From: G965250275 sp965250275
GTDB taxonomy: Bacteria > Pseudomonadota > Alphaproteobacteria > Rhodobacterales > Rhodobacteraceae
Assembly: GCA_965250275.1 (NCBI GenBank)
Contig: OZ252297.1
Location: 2,976,001 to 3,040,000 of the forward strand
Length of the DNA stretch: 64,000 nucleotides
Direction: 5' to 3'
Under the pieces are notes generated by a model that was given only the letters and a program-made list of their open reading frames with translations, ran no database searches and was not told the DNA's origin. This document shows, one piece after another, positions 1 to 9,900 of this stretch (positions are counted from its first letter, which is position 1; every line of letters begins with the position of its first letter). The position numbers and the translations under genes were made by a program.

Positions 1-1291
1 CGCGCCAGCGTCCGTCCTGATCCGCGGCCAGATCTTTCACGGGCTGGTTGTCCAGATAGACACGGATCGCTGACTGTGCCTGTGAACGGCCGCTGAGTTG
101 CACCTCGCCCAGCTCGCTGTAGCTGATCGTGTCGAGGGAAACTTTCGCCTTAAACTCAGGCGGGTTGTCCGTTGCGCCTTGCAGGATTTCAATGCCGTCC
201 GGCCCGGATTTCAGGACGGTGACCGGAGCTGGCGCTACCTCTGGCGGCGCGGTCTCCGTTTCTGTGTCCGGCAATCCGGCCACCACGGTGTCCGGTTCTT
301 CGGGCGTGTCGAGGCTTTCCGGTGCGCCACTCGCAACCCCTGTGGGTGCGGACTCCGCAGGTTCAGTGGCTTCGGCAGTCTCTGACGGCGTTGCAGGGGC
401 TTCGTCTTCTGTGGCAGCGACCGGTTCATCCGGCTCGGACCCCGGCGCGGGCTCCGATGCAGAGGCGGCGGCGGCAGCGACGCGCGGCGATGGGGCGACG
501 ATGATTTCGTCAAGCGACGCAACCACTTGCCCTGCCATGTCCGCGCCGAGGGTCAGAACCCGTGCCGCGTCGCTCGGCGGCAATGTCAGAAACGCCACAA
601 ATCGCCCGCCACTGTCTGCGACCAGGGTATCCTGCGCCTCATTGTCCAGAAAGATGGTGATCTCTGCTCCCGGTGCACCGCGCCCGGCAATCACTGTGGT
701 GCCGTCCGGAGCGACCCGCACCACGTCGAACGCCGGTGCAATCGCAGACGGCTCCTCTGCGTCCGGTTCAGCCGCGACCTCGGGGGCGGGTTCAACAACC
801 GGTTCGTCTTGCGTCGGCGGATCAGGTTCCGCCACCGTGGATTGCGAGACGTCGGGCTCCGGCTCTTCGGGTGCTGATGGGGCACGCGCAGCCTCCGAGG
901 ACGCCGTGTCCGTTTCAGGTTCCGCGGGGGTTGCGGGGGCCTCGGGGGTGGTCGCTGCGCTTTCCTGCGGCGCGGGTTCGGGCTCAGGTTCCGGCTCGTC
1001 CGCTGCGACAACCGCATCTGGTGCAGGTGTTTCCACATCCGGGTCCGCCTGTGGCTGCGGCTCAGCAACCGGGGTGTCGGACTGAGGTTCTGCCGTCTGC
1101 TCAGGTGCCTCTGACACCGTGGGTTCGGACGTCGCAGGCTCGGGAACAACGGCGGCTGCGTCTTCCGGTGCCGTACCCGGCGCCAGATTGCCCGTCAGAT
1201 ACAATGCAGCAAGTCCCGCAACGACAACCGCCACCGCGGCGGCCACGCCTCCGGCAACGCCAATCCCACCACTGCCAGATGTTGAGGCCAT
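1..1291 (-). CDS. LysM-type envelope protein with acidic Pro/Glu linker, partial (3' end cut by window)
   Basis: The frame runs open from an ATG at 1291 to the window edge, giving 430 codons without a stop. A ribosome-binding site (GAAAGGG) precedes the ATG. Residues about 8 to 28 form one membrane-spanning helix rich in Gly, Ala and Val. About 100 residues of Glu/Pro/Ala-rich, acidic low-complexity linker follow. Then come short globular repeats that read like small Ig-type modules ending in PDG and YLDN motifs, separated by a second acidic linker. In this family, which is common in Rhodobacteraceae, a peptidoglycan-binding LysM domain lies at the far C-terminus. That part is outside the window, so the LysM name is inferred from architecture only. 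The low-complexity DNA also gives long spurious open frames on the other strand. Confidence 0.7.
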   Translation of the reverse strand, partial: MASTSGSGGIGVAGGVAAAVAVVVAGLAALYLTGNLAPGTAPEDAAAVVPEPATSEPTVSEAPEQTAEPQSDTPVAEPQPQADPDVETPAPDAVVAADEPEPEPEPAPQESAATTPEAPATPAEPETDTASSEAARAPSAPEEPEPDVSQSTVAEPDPPTQDEPVVEPAPEVAAEPDAEEPSAIAPAFDVVRVAPDGTTVIAGRGAPGAEITIFLDNEAQDTLVADSGGRFVAFLTLPPSDAARVLTLGADMAGQVVASLDEIIVAPSPRVAAAAASASEPAPGSEPDEPVAATEDEAPATPSETAEATEPAESAPTGVASGAPESLDTPEEPDTVVAGLPDTETETAPPEVAPAPVTVLKSGPDGIEILQGATDNPPEFKAKVSLDTISYSELGEVQLSGRSQAQSAIRVYLDNQPVKDLAADQDGRWR

Positions 1292-1408
1292 CTGCGCCCT
1301 TTCTTATTGGCGACCCCCCAAGGCCGCGGTTGAGCCACCCTAGCAACCGCGTTATCAGGGGTCAAAACACATGGCTGACAGCCCAGAACACCCGCGAAAG
1401 GCCCTTTG

Positions 1409-1960
1409 ATGACTGCCAAATCCGTCTGTGTCTATTGCGGATCGCGGGCCGGGGCAATGCCCGCGTATACCGAGGCCGCCACCGCGATCGGCCAGCAAAT
1501 TGCACAGGCCGGCTGGCAACTGGTCTATGGCGCGGGGGATGTGGGACTGATGGGCTCTGTTGCGCGCGCCGCGCAGGACGCGGGCGGCGATACGTTTGGC
1601 GTCATTCCGGCCCATCTGGTGGCATGGGAGGTCGGCAAGACCGATCTGACCCGCTATGTGGTCACCGAGACCATGCACGAGCGTAAGAAGGTCATGTTCA
1701 TGAATGCCGATGCCGTGGTGGTTCTGCCCGGCGGTGCTGGCTCGCTTGATGAGCTTTTTGAAGTCCTGACATGGCGTCAGTTGCGCCTGCATTCCAAGCC
1801 CCTGCTGGTCCTGAACACCGAAGGCTACTGGGATCCGTTGCTGTCACTGATCGATCACGTCATCGATCACGGCTTTGCCGATGCGTCGCTGCGCGATTAC
1901 TTGACGGTTGTCGACACGCCCGCCACTGCCATGGATGCCTTGCGCGCGGCCCTGTCCTGA
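1409..1960 (+). CDS. LOG family protein (cytokinin-type nucleoside 5'-monophosphate phosphoribohydrolase)
   Basis: A protein of 183 residues with a Rossmann-like lysine-decarboxylase/LOG fold. The family signature is present: PGGAGSLDE at residues 107-115, and the upstream catalytic segment MHERKKVM at 89-96. CVYCGS lies near the N-terminus (7-12), as is usual. LOG proteins cleave N6-modified AMP to a free base and ribose 5-phosphate; in bacteria many are annotated only as TIGR00730 Rossmann-fold proteins. The ATG at 1409 is preferred to the in-frame TTG just before it because a purine-rich site (GCGAAAGG) lies at normal spacing. The 3' end overlaps the convergent exporter gene by 64 bp. Confidence 0.88.
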   Translation: MTAKSVCVYCGSRAGAMPAYTEAATAIGQQIAQAGWQLVYGAGDVGLMGSVARAAQDAGGDTFGVIPAHLVAWEVGKTDLTRYVVTETMHERKKVMFMNADAVVVLPGGAGSLDELFEVLTWRQLRLHSKPLLVLNTEGYWDPLLSLIDHVIDHGFADASLRDYLTVVDTPATAMDALRAALS

Positions 1961-2817
1961 CGCAAGGCCGTGATGGAATAGAGCGCCAGCGCCGCCCAGA
2001 TCAGACAAAAGGCGATCGCATGCCATCGCGTGAACGGTTCTGCAAAGACCAGAACCGCGCAGAGGAACTGCAACGTCGGATTGATGTATTGCAGAATACC
2101 CACTGTCGACATCGCAACCCGTCGTGCCGCGGCACTGAACAGGATCAGCGGACCCGCCGTGATCGGGCCCGCCAGGCTGAGCAGCAGGCTGTCCTTCCAG
2201 TTTCCGCCAAACGCGCCCTGCCCCGTGCCATGTGCAATTCCCAGCACGATCAGGGCGACCGGAAGGAACAGCAGAATTTCGCAGGTCACGGACACAACCG
2301 GCCCCAGCGGCAAGTTCTTCTTGATCATTCCGTAGAACCCGAAAGTGCCCGCCAGCGTCAGCGAAATCCACGGCGCAACGCCCAGCCCCCAGGTCAGGAT
2401 GATAACAGCAAGAGCCGCCAGGCCGACGGCCACCCACTGCGATGGGCGCAATTGCTCGGAAAAGGCAAAACGTCCGATCAGAACCGCCACCAGTGGATAG
2501 ATATAGTAACCCAGGCTCGCCTCGGTTGTGCGACCGATCTGAACCGAGAGGATAAAGAGAAACCAGTTGATAGAGATGAGAAACATCGCCAGCGCAAGCA
2601 ATAGGAAGCGGCGCCGGTCCGAGAATGCAAGCCGCACCTCGCGCAGACGCCCCTGCAACAGCAACAGCCCGGCAAAGAAGGCCAGCGACCAAAACGCGCG
2701 ATGCGCCAGAACCTCAGCCGGGGCGATATGGGCCAGTTCTTTGTAGTAAAGCGGCGAGAGGCCCCAGATCGTGCAGGCCGCAATCATCGCAGCTATGCCT
2801 TTGCCCGGCTCGCTCAT
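1897..2817 (-). CDS. rarD: RarD-type EamA/DMT family permease
   Basis: A 306-residue integral membrane protein with about ten hydrophobic segments in two EamA repeats, and the typical RarD opening (GIAAMIAACTIWGLSPLYYK). The segment NWFLFIWSV-like in RarD proteins is seen here as NWFLFILSV. RarD proteins are drug/metabolite exporters; the E. coli protein confers chloramphenicol resistance when overexpressed, but the natural substrate is unsettled. The start at 2817 follows a GGAGGTGGC site; an extra 11 residues upstream lack one. The end overlaps the LOG gene tail by 64 bp, an ordinary convergent arrangement. Confidence 0.9.
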   Translation of the reverse strand: MSEPGKGIAAMIAACTIWGLSPLYYKELAHIAPAEVLAHRAFWSLAFFAGLLLLQGRLREVRLAFSDRRRFLLLALAMFLISINWFLFILSVQIGRTTEASLGYYIYPLVAVLIGRFAFSEQLRPSQWVAVGLAALAVIILTWGLGVAPWISLTLAGTFGFYGMIKKNLPLGPVVSVTCEILLFLPVALIVLGIAHGTGQGAFGGNWKDSLLLSLAGPITAGPLILFSAAARRVAMSTVGILQYINPTLQFLCAVLVFAEPFTRWHAIAFCLIWAALALYSITALRQDRAARKASMAVAGVSTTVK

Positions 2818-2913
2818 GCCACCTCCTCGCTTGGAAAACCCGCGTCGCATGGTGGGTGCAGGCCGTCAACCCGATCTATGACCTAAGCGCGACGCCAGCT
2901 GATGGGCCCGGCA

Positions 2914-3948
2914 CTATCGCGCGGACAAAAACCCGCTGCTGGAAAAGCGCCGCCGGTACTCTGCGGGACTCAGGCCTGTCATCTTGCTGAACAGGCGGCG
3001 AAAGGCGCGCACATCGGCATACCCCACTTCCACAGCAATTGCTTCGACCTTGAGCTCTTCCATCTCCAGCAGCTGCTTTGCCTCTTCGATCCGGAGAGAT
3101 TGCATGTAATCCGTTGGGCTGTGCCCGGTGGCTGCGCGAAAGCGCCGGTCGAACGTCCGGCGCGGCAACCCGGAACGGGTCACCATACGGCCAACTGCAT
3201 CGCTGTGCCCATATTCCGCTGCAAGCCACTCCTGGCAGTCCCTGATAACCGCATCGTCGCTCTGAAGGCGCCGCGTCGGTGCCGCGAAGTGGCGCTGCCC
3301 ATCGGGTCGGGGATCAACACAATAGAACCGTGCGGATCTTGCGGCATGTTCAGGCCCGAGAAAACGCGCGATGACATAAAGTGCCAGGTCCTGCCATGAC
3401 GCCATCCCGCCCGTCATAACGATGGAATCGCCTTCACCTGCAAAGACAAGTGTTCTTTCCGGACAGAAGGAGACCTTGGGATACCGTTTGTGAAAAAGAC
3501 CCCGCATTGACCAATGGGCCGTCGCTTCTTCGCCGTCGAGCAATCCAACATCCGCCAGAAGCGCAGATCCCGAGCACGCAGTTGCCAACCGCGCCCCCGA
3601 CGCATGGCGCTGCAAAATCCAGTCTAGCTCTTCCCCCAGGACTTCTCTTGGCCGATCGTTTTCTCCGAGCCGAAAGTTCGGCACGCAAATGATCTCTGCA
3701 TCATCCGCATGTTGCAGGTCCACGTCCGGGATCACTGGAACACCGGCAATGCACCGGAACGGTTCGGCATTTTTTGCCACGATCCGGACACGCGTCAGCG
3801 GCGCGCTGGGGGTGCCCTCGGTCAGATAGGACCACGCGGTCCCGACGGATTCGAGAAGATCGTACATGCCATAGAGAATTGCGCCCCTGCAGCTCTCAGC
3901 AGCCAGAATGTCTATGCGAAGAGGATCTGAGGAAAAATCCCGACTCAT
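2914..3948 (-). CDS. GlxA family AraC-type transcriptional regulator
   Basis: A protein of 344 residues with two parts: a DJ-1/PfpI-like domain (about 10-200) and an AraC-type double helix-turn-helix (about 235-335). The nucleophile elbow of the PfpI fold keeps a cysteine (ACSGS, Cys125). GlxA-type regulators such as GbdR and ArgR respond to amine or amino-acid metabolites, but the ligand cannot be read here. The start MSRDF at 3948 was chosen because the upstream 72-residue extension is not protein-like. It is transcribed divergently from the methyltransferase at 4072, so that gene is the simplest target. A 7-bp inverted repeat lies between them. Confidence 0.88.
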   Translation of the reverse strand: MSRDFSSDPLRIDILAAESCRGAILYGMYDLLESVGTAWSYLTEGTPSAPLTRVRIVAKNAEPFRCIAGVPVIPDVDLQHADDAEIICVPNFRLGENDRPREVLGEELDWILQRHASGARLATACSGSALLADVGLLDGEEATAHWSMRGLFHKRYPKVSFCPERTLVFAGEGDSIVMTGGMASWQDLALYVIARFLGPEHAARSARFYCVDPRPDGQRHFAAPTRRLQSDDAVIRDCQEWLAAEYGHSDAVGRMVTRSGLPRRTFDRRFRAATGHSPTDYMQSLRIEEAKQLLEMEELKVEAIAVEVGYADVRAFRRLFSKMTGLSPAEYRRRFSSSGFLSAR

Positions 3949-3974
3949 TGCACAATTCCCCCGCTTCACTCGTT

Positions 3975-4002
3975 TTGGCCGATATGGCCCGGTCGCGGCC
4001 AA
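3975..4002. promoter_or_regulatory. Inverted repeat in the glxA-like/methyltransferase intergenic region, possible operator
   Basis: TTGGCCG (3975-3981) is repeated in inverted form as CGGCCAA (3996-4002) with a 14-base gap. It lies in the 123-bp space between two divergent starts, where a GlxA-type regulator would be expected to bind. Function is inferred from position only. Confidence 0.35.
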
Positions 4003-4071
4003 TCTGACCCTGATGCGCGCCCAATTCTGCGCGCAGACTGCCTCAATCATTGTCAACTTGCGAGAAAAACC

Positions 4072-4881
4072 ATGAGCTATGATGGATTCAAGAGCGCTGA
4101 GATTGAAGGCTGGAATGCGCGCGCGCGCAATTATGACGACTACACCGGACAGGTCACAACGCACGCCATACCCACACTTCTGGCCATGGCCGAAACAGCC
4201 CCGGGCACGCGCATTCTCGACCTTTGCTGCGGCACCGGCAGGGCCGCTGGCGCTGCCGATGCCCTGGGGGCTGTCGCGGACGGCATTGATGTCTCACCCG
4301 CGATGATAGACACCGCCCGCGCCAAGTTCCCCGATCTCACCTTTGACGAGGGAGACGCAGAGGCGATTCCGCGCGAAGATCGCTTCTATGATGCGGTCCT
4401 GTGCGCCTTTGGGCTGATGCATGTTGCCAACCCAGAGTCCCTGTTTGCGGAGATGGCGCGGGTCCTGAAACCGCAAGGGCGCGTGGCACTGAGCCATTGG
4501 GTGGGCCCGCCAGACTCTCCGCTCTTTCGGATTGTCTTTGGCGCGATCCAGCGCTTTGCGGATATGTCGGTCGTTCCGCCTTCGCCTCCCCCTTTTGCGC
4601 TCTCTTCGGAAGAGGCAATGCGGGCAGCCTTGGAAGCCGCCGGGTTTGCCGACGTCACCACCCGCACGCTGCCCTTGGCCTTCAAGGCCCCTGCCGGAAA
4701 ATTTGCCGACCATTTCAGAGTGTTCGCAGCCCGGGCTGCTGTCATACTGGACCAGCAAACCGAGACGGTGGTGCGCGACATCTACCAGTCATGGGAAACG
4801 CAACTCGAGGACTACCTCGTGCAAGGGCAGTACCGGATTCCCATGCCGGCCCTGGCTGTTTCCGCGGTCCGCAATGCTTGA
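4072..4881 (+). CDS. Class I SAM-dependent methyltransferase
   Basis: A cytoplasmic protein of 269 residues with a Methyltransf_11/25 type Rossmann fold. Motif I (ILDLCCGTG, residues 48-56) binds S-adenosylmethionine, and an acidic residue ends beta-2 (GIDVSPAMI). The motif IV/post-I region reads AVLCAFGLMHV. The layout resembles UbiE/arsenite-type small-molecule methyltransferases, but no residue fixes the substrate. There is a GAGAAAA site before the ATG. It stands alone, divergent from the GlxA-like regulator, which probably controls it. Confidence 0.85.
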   Translation: MSYDGFKSAEIEGWNARARNYDDYTGQVTTHAIPTLLAMAETAPGTRILDLCCGTGRAAGAADALGAVADGIDVSPAMIDTARAKFPDLTFDEGDAEAIPREDRFYDAVLCAFGLMHVANPESLFAEMARVLKPQGRVALSHWVGPPDSPLFRIVFGAIQRFADMSVVPPSPPPFALSSEEAMRAALEAAGFADVTTRTLPLAFKAPAGKFADHFRVFAARAAVILDQQTETVVRDIYQSWETQLEDYLVQGQYRIPMPALAVSAVRNA

Positions 4882-4904
4882 GCCGCAACAACGTGGCCCC
4901 CAAA

Positions 4905-4936
4905 AGGAAAGCCCCGCACAAACGCGCGGGGCTTGA
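4905..4936 (-). terminator. Rho-independent terminator of sodB
   Basis: AGCCCCGC (4910-4917) pairs with GCGGGGCT (4926-4933) around an 8-base loop. Read on the minus strand the stem is followed by TTTCCTTTT, a T-rich tract. It sits 22 bases beyond the sodB stop and could also block transcription coming from the methyltransferase gene. Confidence 0.75.
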
Positions 4937-4957
4937 AGGTTTGTGTGGTGTTCTACC

Positions 4958-5557
4958 TCACATCCGGGAGGCGACGTTTTCCCAGTTCACGAGGTTGTCG
5001 AGGAAATTCGACAGGTAGGCCGGACGCTTGTTGCGGAAATCGATGTAGTAGGAATGCTCCCATACATCGCAGCCCAGCAGAGCCGTCTGACCGAAGCAGA
5101 GCGGGTTCACACCGTTTTCCGTTTTGGTCACGGCCAGCGATCCGTCCGCGTTCTTGACCAGCCATGCCCAGCCCGAGCCGAACTGACCGGCACCCGCTGC
5201 GGAAAACTGCGCTTTGAACTCGTCGACCGAGCCGAAGCTTTCAGCCAGCGCGCTTTCCAGCTCCCCCGGCATGCCATTGCCGCCAGGGCCCATCATTTCC
5301 CAGAACTGGTTGTGGTTCCACAGCTGGCTGATGTTGTTGAAGATGCCATTCTGCGCAACCGCGCCCGCGTCATACGTGCCGGTGATGATGTCTTCGAGGC
5401 TTTTTCCGTCCCACTCGGTGCCTGCAATCAGCTTGTTGCCATTGTCGACATAGGCCTTGTGGTGCAGATCGTGGTGGTACTCCAGCGTTTCCGCGGACAT
5501 CCCTTTGGACGCCAGCGCATCATGTGCATAAGGAAGATCTGGTAATTCGAAAGCCAT
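4958..5557 (-). CDS. sodB: Superoxide dismutase [Fe] (or cambialistic Fe/Mn)
   Basis: A 199-residue protein, the normal length for this family, which converts superoxide to oxygen and hydrogen peroxide in the cytoplasm. Metal ligands are in place: His28 (EYHH), His82 (WNH), Asp164 and His168 (DVWEH). The Gln in SQLWNH sits where iron-type enzymes carry their active-site Gln, so the Fe form is favoured. There is no signal peptide. The gene is monocistronic and followed by a clear hairpin terminator. Confidence 0.96.
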   Translation of the reverse strand: MAFELPDLPYAHDALASKGMSAETLEYHHDLHHKAYVDNGNKLIAGTEWDGKSLEDIITGTYDAGAVAQNGIFNNISQLWNHNQFWEMMGPGGNGMPGELESALAESFGSVDEFKAQFSAAGAGQFGSGWAWLVKNADGSLAVTKTENGVNPLCFGQTALLGCDVWEHSYYIDFRNKRPAYLSNFLDNLVNWENVASRM

Positions 5558-5726
5558 TGGGCCCCCCGCTCTTTAAAGTGTCGTCTGCCCGGTACATGCG
5601 GCGCAGGTGACCGATGGTCAAGGGGGACTGTGGCAAAAGCCGACGATACTCTGGCCTGACACTCGTCAGATCGAATGGCCAATCAACGAACACAGCAGCC
5701 ATCCGGGTGTTGTCAGATCAAACCAG

Positions 5727-6131
5727 TCAAGAAATCACCTTGCATCGACCACGACGAACAGCCTCGTTGTCATAGCCGTGATAGATCACCACGACGCTGA
5801 CGCGACCGGTTTTTTCGTTAAGTCGCGCACTGAAGCTCAGGGTGAGGCGCTCTCCCCGACTTGGCTGAACGTTTTCTAAGGTCCAGCGCCAGACAACACG
5901 GATGTCATTCTCACGCTCAAACTCGACCGGGATCGGCACCTCGTGGATGGAGTGAATGATCGGATCATAAGCCGCCCCAGTTTGCGCCTCGGGATCGTAA
6001 GACAGGATCATCCGCTCCATCCAATCGGTAGACTGCGTTCCTGACGTCAACTCGCAATCATACGTCCGCGCAGAGGCCGAAAACCCGAGTGCGCATAGAA
6101 GTATTGTTGTGGCGAATAGTCTGCAATTCAT
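5727..6131 (-). CDS. Small secreted protein of unknown function
   Basis: A protein of 134 residues from the ATG at 6131. Residues 1-21 form a typical Sec signal peptide (MNCRLF, hydrophobic core, cleavage after SASA). The mature part is about 110 residues, predicted mostly beta, with Cys residues near both ends (YDCEL at the start and GRCKVIS at the end) that could form a disulfide in the periplasm. I do not recognise the family. An upstream 10-residue extension in the same frame is unlikely because it would bury the signal sequence. It is separated from the sox genes by 257 bp. Confidence 0.65.
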   Translation of the reverse strand: MNCRLFATTILLCALGFSASARTYDCELTSGTQSTDWMERMILSYDPEAQTGAAYDPIIHSIHEVPIPVEFERENDIRVVWRWTLENVQPSRGERLTLSFSARLNEKTGRVSVVVIYHGYDNEAVRRGRCKVIS

Positions 6132-6388
6132 GATGGTTTTTTCCAAACAAATGGCAATCAATTGAATTCTCGTGGTAATTTCTCAGTGCAGAGCACTTTG
6201 TTGTCTGCGCTGTCCGCACTTTTGGTGCGGATGAGACAAAGGTCTTTGATCCAGGTCATTTCGCTGAAAGGCAAACAGGCGCCTGAGATGATCCGGCGGC
6301 CAGAGGAACGACTAAAGAGTTCCACCGACAAACAACCCTGTCCGCGAAACACGCAGCGGTGCCGCCGAGCACTGAACGGCGCGCTGCG

Positions 6389-6955
6389 CTAGAAAGCGTC
6401 TACCGCGCTGCCTGCCGCTGCGGAGGTGCACAGCAGGTCAAAGACATACTGCGCGACCGATCGGAACACGATGATCTGAACCGTGGTCTCGTCCGGCATC
6501 CAGAACGCTGCCGGCACCTGGGCCATTCTGGTGCGACGGAACATGCCGGGCTCGAAACTGCCGGGCGCCATGTCGACCGGACAGGTTTTTGCGATCACTT
6601 CGCGGACCCGCGCGCCAGTCAGTCGGAAACTTGCGCGCGCATCTGAAACATCCACCGCCAGCGCATGTGCTTTGCCCAGTGCTTTGTGCATCTTGTCTAG
6701 CCTGTCGGAGACCTCGTCATAGGGGCATAGCACCAAAGCTTCGTCGGGCGACATCCAACACAGTCCTGTGGCGCCATCACCGGACTGGCGCCCCACACGC
6801 GGCATCGCGAGACCGGTGGCGGCCTTGGCCGCCTTTTTGATTGCGGCTGCGGAAAGGTCCCCCCGCAGGGTGATCATCCCCTGCAGCCCGACTTCTTCGA
6901 CCCGCACCAGACCGTCGAAAGAAGCCCCGTTCAGCGCTGTTACAGCCTCAGACAT
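6389..6955 (-). CDS. soxG: Sarcosine oxidase gamma subunit
   Basis: A protein of 188 residues, the smallest folate-side subunit of heterotetrameric sarcosine oxidase. It resembles the tetrahydrofolate-binding GcvT-like fold and helps form the channel between flavin site and folate site. Its start (ATG at 6955) overlaps the soxA stop by 8 bases, which indicates translational coupling. The upstream 37 residues in frame are a shadow of soxA. It ends the sox operon. Confidence 0.93.
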   Translation of the reverse strand: MSEAVTALNGASFDGLVRVEEVGLQGMITLRGDLSAAAIKKAAKAATGLAMPRVGRQSGDGATGLCWMSPDEALVLCPYDEVSDRLDKMHKALGKAHALAVDVSDARASFRLTGARVREVIAKTCPVDMAPGSFEPGMFRRTRMAQVPAAFWMPDETTVQIIVFRSVAQYVFDLLCTSAAAGSAVDAF

Positions 6956-9900
6956 TTTGCTTCTCCCCGTCCTTGTCATAGAACACCGGGTCCACGATCC
7001 GGGCCTTATGGACATGACCGTCGGTGCCGGGGAACTCCAGAACGTCGCCCATGCGGTCTGGGCCATGAAGCACCAGCCCCATCGCGATACCCTTGTTCAA
7101 TGTGGGCGAATGATAGGTCGAGGTCACCCGGCCGATCATATTGCGCTGTCCGTTTTCGTTGGTCCCGGCGCCCACGGCATACGCCCCATCGGGCAGAACG
7201 GACCCGTCCAGCGTTTCCAGCCCCACCAGCTTCCAACGGTCCGGATCAGTCATGTGGCTGCGCTCTTGCGCACGCTTGCCCAGGTAATCCTCTTTCTTCT
7301 TAGAGATCGCCCAGTTCAGCCCAAGATCCTGCGGGATCACGGTGCCATCGGTCTCGTCCCCGATCATAATGAAGCCTTTTTCGGCCCGCATGATGTGCAG
7401 GCATTCGGTGCCATAAGGCATCACGCCGAACTCTGCACCGGCCTGCATCAGTGCATCCCAGAACGCCTGCCCTTCAGAGGCGCGGACTGCAATTTCATAG
7501 CTGAGCTCACCGGAGAATGAGATACGGTAGACGCGGGCATCGAAGCCACCGATGGTGCCATCAGCCCACGCCATGAAGGGCAAAGCGTCTTTGCTGACAT
7601 CCATACCCCCGAGTTTTTCCAATACTTTTCGGGCATTGGGACCAACCACAGCGATCTGGGCGTATTGCTCGGTCACGTTGGCGACGTAGACCTTCCAGTC
7701 CCACCACTCCGTCTGGAGCCATTCCTCCATATGCGCATGAATACGTTCGGCGCCGCCGGTCGTGGTGTGACACAGGAACGTGTCCTCATCGATCCGCGCC
7801 ACCACGCCGTCGTCTGTGAGAAAGCCGTTCTCTGTGCACATCAGACCATAACGGCACCGACCCGGTTTCAGGGTGCTCATCATGTTGGTGTAGAGCATGT
7901 CGAGAAACTTGCCGGCGTCCGGCCCCTTCACGATCAGCTTGCCCAGCGTCGAGGCATCCAGCAGGCCCAGATTGGCGCGCGTGTTTGTCACTTCGCGCAT
8001 GACCGCGTCGTGCACTGTTTCGCCGGACCTCACGAAGGCATAAGGACGGCGCCAGTGTCCCACCGGCTCCCAATCCGCACCGGCGTCATCGTGCCAGCTG
8101 TGCATGGGTGTGCGGCGGATCGGCTGGAAGGTTTCGTCGCGCGCCTCACCGCCAATCGCCCCCATGGAAATCGGCGTGTAGGGCGGCCGGAAAGTCGTCG
8201 TGCCAGTGGCCGGAATTGGCTGACCCAATGCATCAGATAAGATCGCCAATCCGTTGATGTTGCTCAATTTACCCTGATCCGTGGCCATACCAAGCGTGGT
8301 GTAACGCTTGGTGTGCTCCACACTTTCAAATCCCTCTTGCGCCGCGAGCTGAACGTCGCTGACCTTCACATCGTTCTGGTAGTCGAGCCAGGACTTCGCG
8401 CGCAGTGCCGGTTTGGCCTTGGCGGGCATCAGCCAGACCGGTTCCAGCGGAGCGTCGGTTTGTTCCGGTGCCTTGGGTGGTGCGGACTTGCGCAGCTTGT
8501 GCCCGGAGGCGATTGCGGCGCGCCGTCCGGCGTCATGGGCGTCCCCCAGCACGTCGGATAACGCCAATGGACCGCTGGCCGACCCGGCGGTGACGACAAA
8601 ACCAGCGCCATCTGCCCCGGTTGGGGGTTTATCCACATCTGGGCGGAAATGCGCCTGCGCGTCGTCCCAGACCAGTTTGCCGCCGCAATGCGACCAAAGA
8701 TGCACCACCGGAGACCATCCGCCCGACATGGCAACAGCGTCGCACTCAATTTGTTCCAACCGGTCACCGCTGCCGCCTTGCGCGCAGATCTCGATGCCGG
8801 TGACGCGTGCGCGCCCCTGCACCTTGGCAATGGCCCGACCACAGTCCACCCGGATGCCCAGCGCCTGCGCTTCGGCCATCAGATCACCGCCACCCGCCGC
8901 GCGCGCATCCAGAATACGCGGGACGTCCAGACCGGCCTTTTTCAGGCATATCGCTGTCAGGTAGGCATCATCGTTGTTTGTTACGACCACCGTACGCTGG
9001 CCCGGTGCAACGCCATAGTTAACGACGTAGTCTCGCAGCGACGCGGCCAGCATCACACCTGGCAGGTCATTGCCCGCAAAGGACAATGGACGCTCGATGG
9101 CGCCAGTCGCTGTCACCACTTGCTTGGCCCGGATGCGCCACAAGCGGTGGCGTGGACCGCCCTGTTCCGGCGCGTGATCGGTCCGGCGTTCATAAGCGAG
9201 GACATATCCGTGATCGTAGACACCAGCCCCCATGCACCGGGTACGCAGCGTCACATTGGGCATCGCTTGGAGGTCTTCCAGCAACTGGTCCACGTAGTTG
9301 TCCACAGACCCGTCGTTAACCTTTTGGTCACCAACGCTTTCGGCCCCATCCACGACAGCGCGTCCGCCCCAATGGGCGGTCTGCTCGATCAACATCACCT
9401 TTGCGCCCGACTTGGCCGCTGTGCGTGCGGCCTGCAATCCGGCGATCCCACCACCGATCACCAACACATCCGTGAACGCATAGAAATGCTCATAGGTGTC
9501 GCCGTCGCGCTCTTTTGGCGCCTGCCCCAGCCCCGCGGACTGCCGAATGAACGGCTCGTACACATGCTTCCAGAATGGCCGGGGATGGATGAACATCTTG
9601 TAATAAAACCCAGCCGGCAAGAAGCGCGATAGGGCAGAGTTCACCGCGCCAATATCGAACTCGAGGCTGGGCCAGTGGTTCTGACTACTCGCTGTTAGCC
9701 CTGCAAACAATTCGGTTGTGGTGGCGCGCTGGTTCGGCTCAAACGACGCCCCCTTGCCCATGTTGACCAGCGCGTTGGGCTCCTCGGCACCACTGGCGAC
9801 GATCCCGCGCGGACGGTGGTACTTGAACGACCGCCCCACAAGCATCTGGTCATTGGACAACAACGCAGAGGCCAGCGTATCGCCGCGATAGCCCGTCATC

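Noticed and set aside
129..1085. A 318-codon open frame on the plus strand at the left edge
   Set aside because: Its product is almost only Ser, Gly and Ala. It is the reverse shadow of the Glu/Pro/Ala-rich gene on the minus strand, which has a start, a ribosome site and a membrane helix.
6158..6352. A 64-codon minus-strand frame between soxG and the small secreted protein
   Set aside because: It starts with a GTG without a ribosome site, lies in the same frame directly behind the soxG stop, and matches no family I know. It may be read-through-like chance openness.
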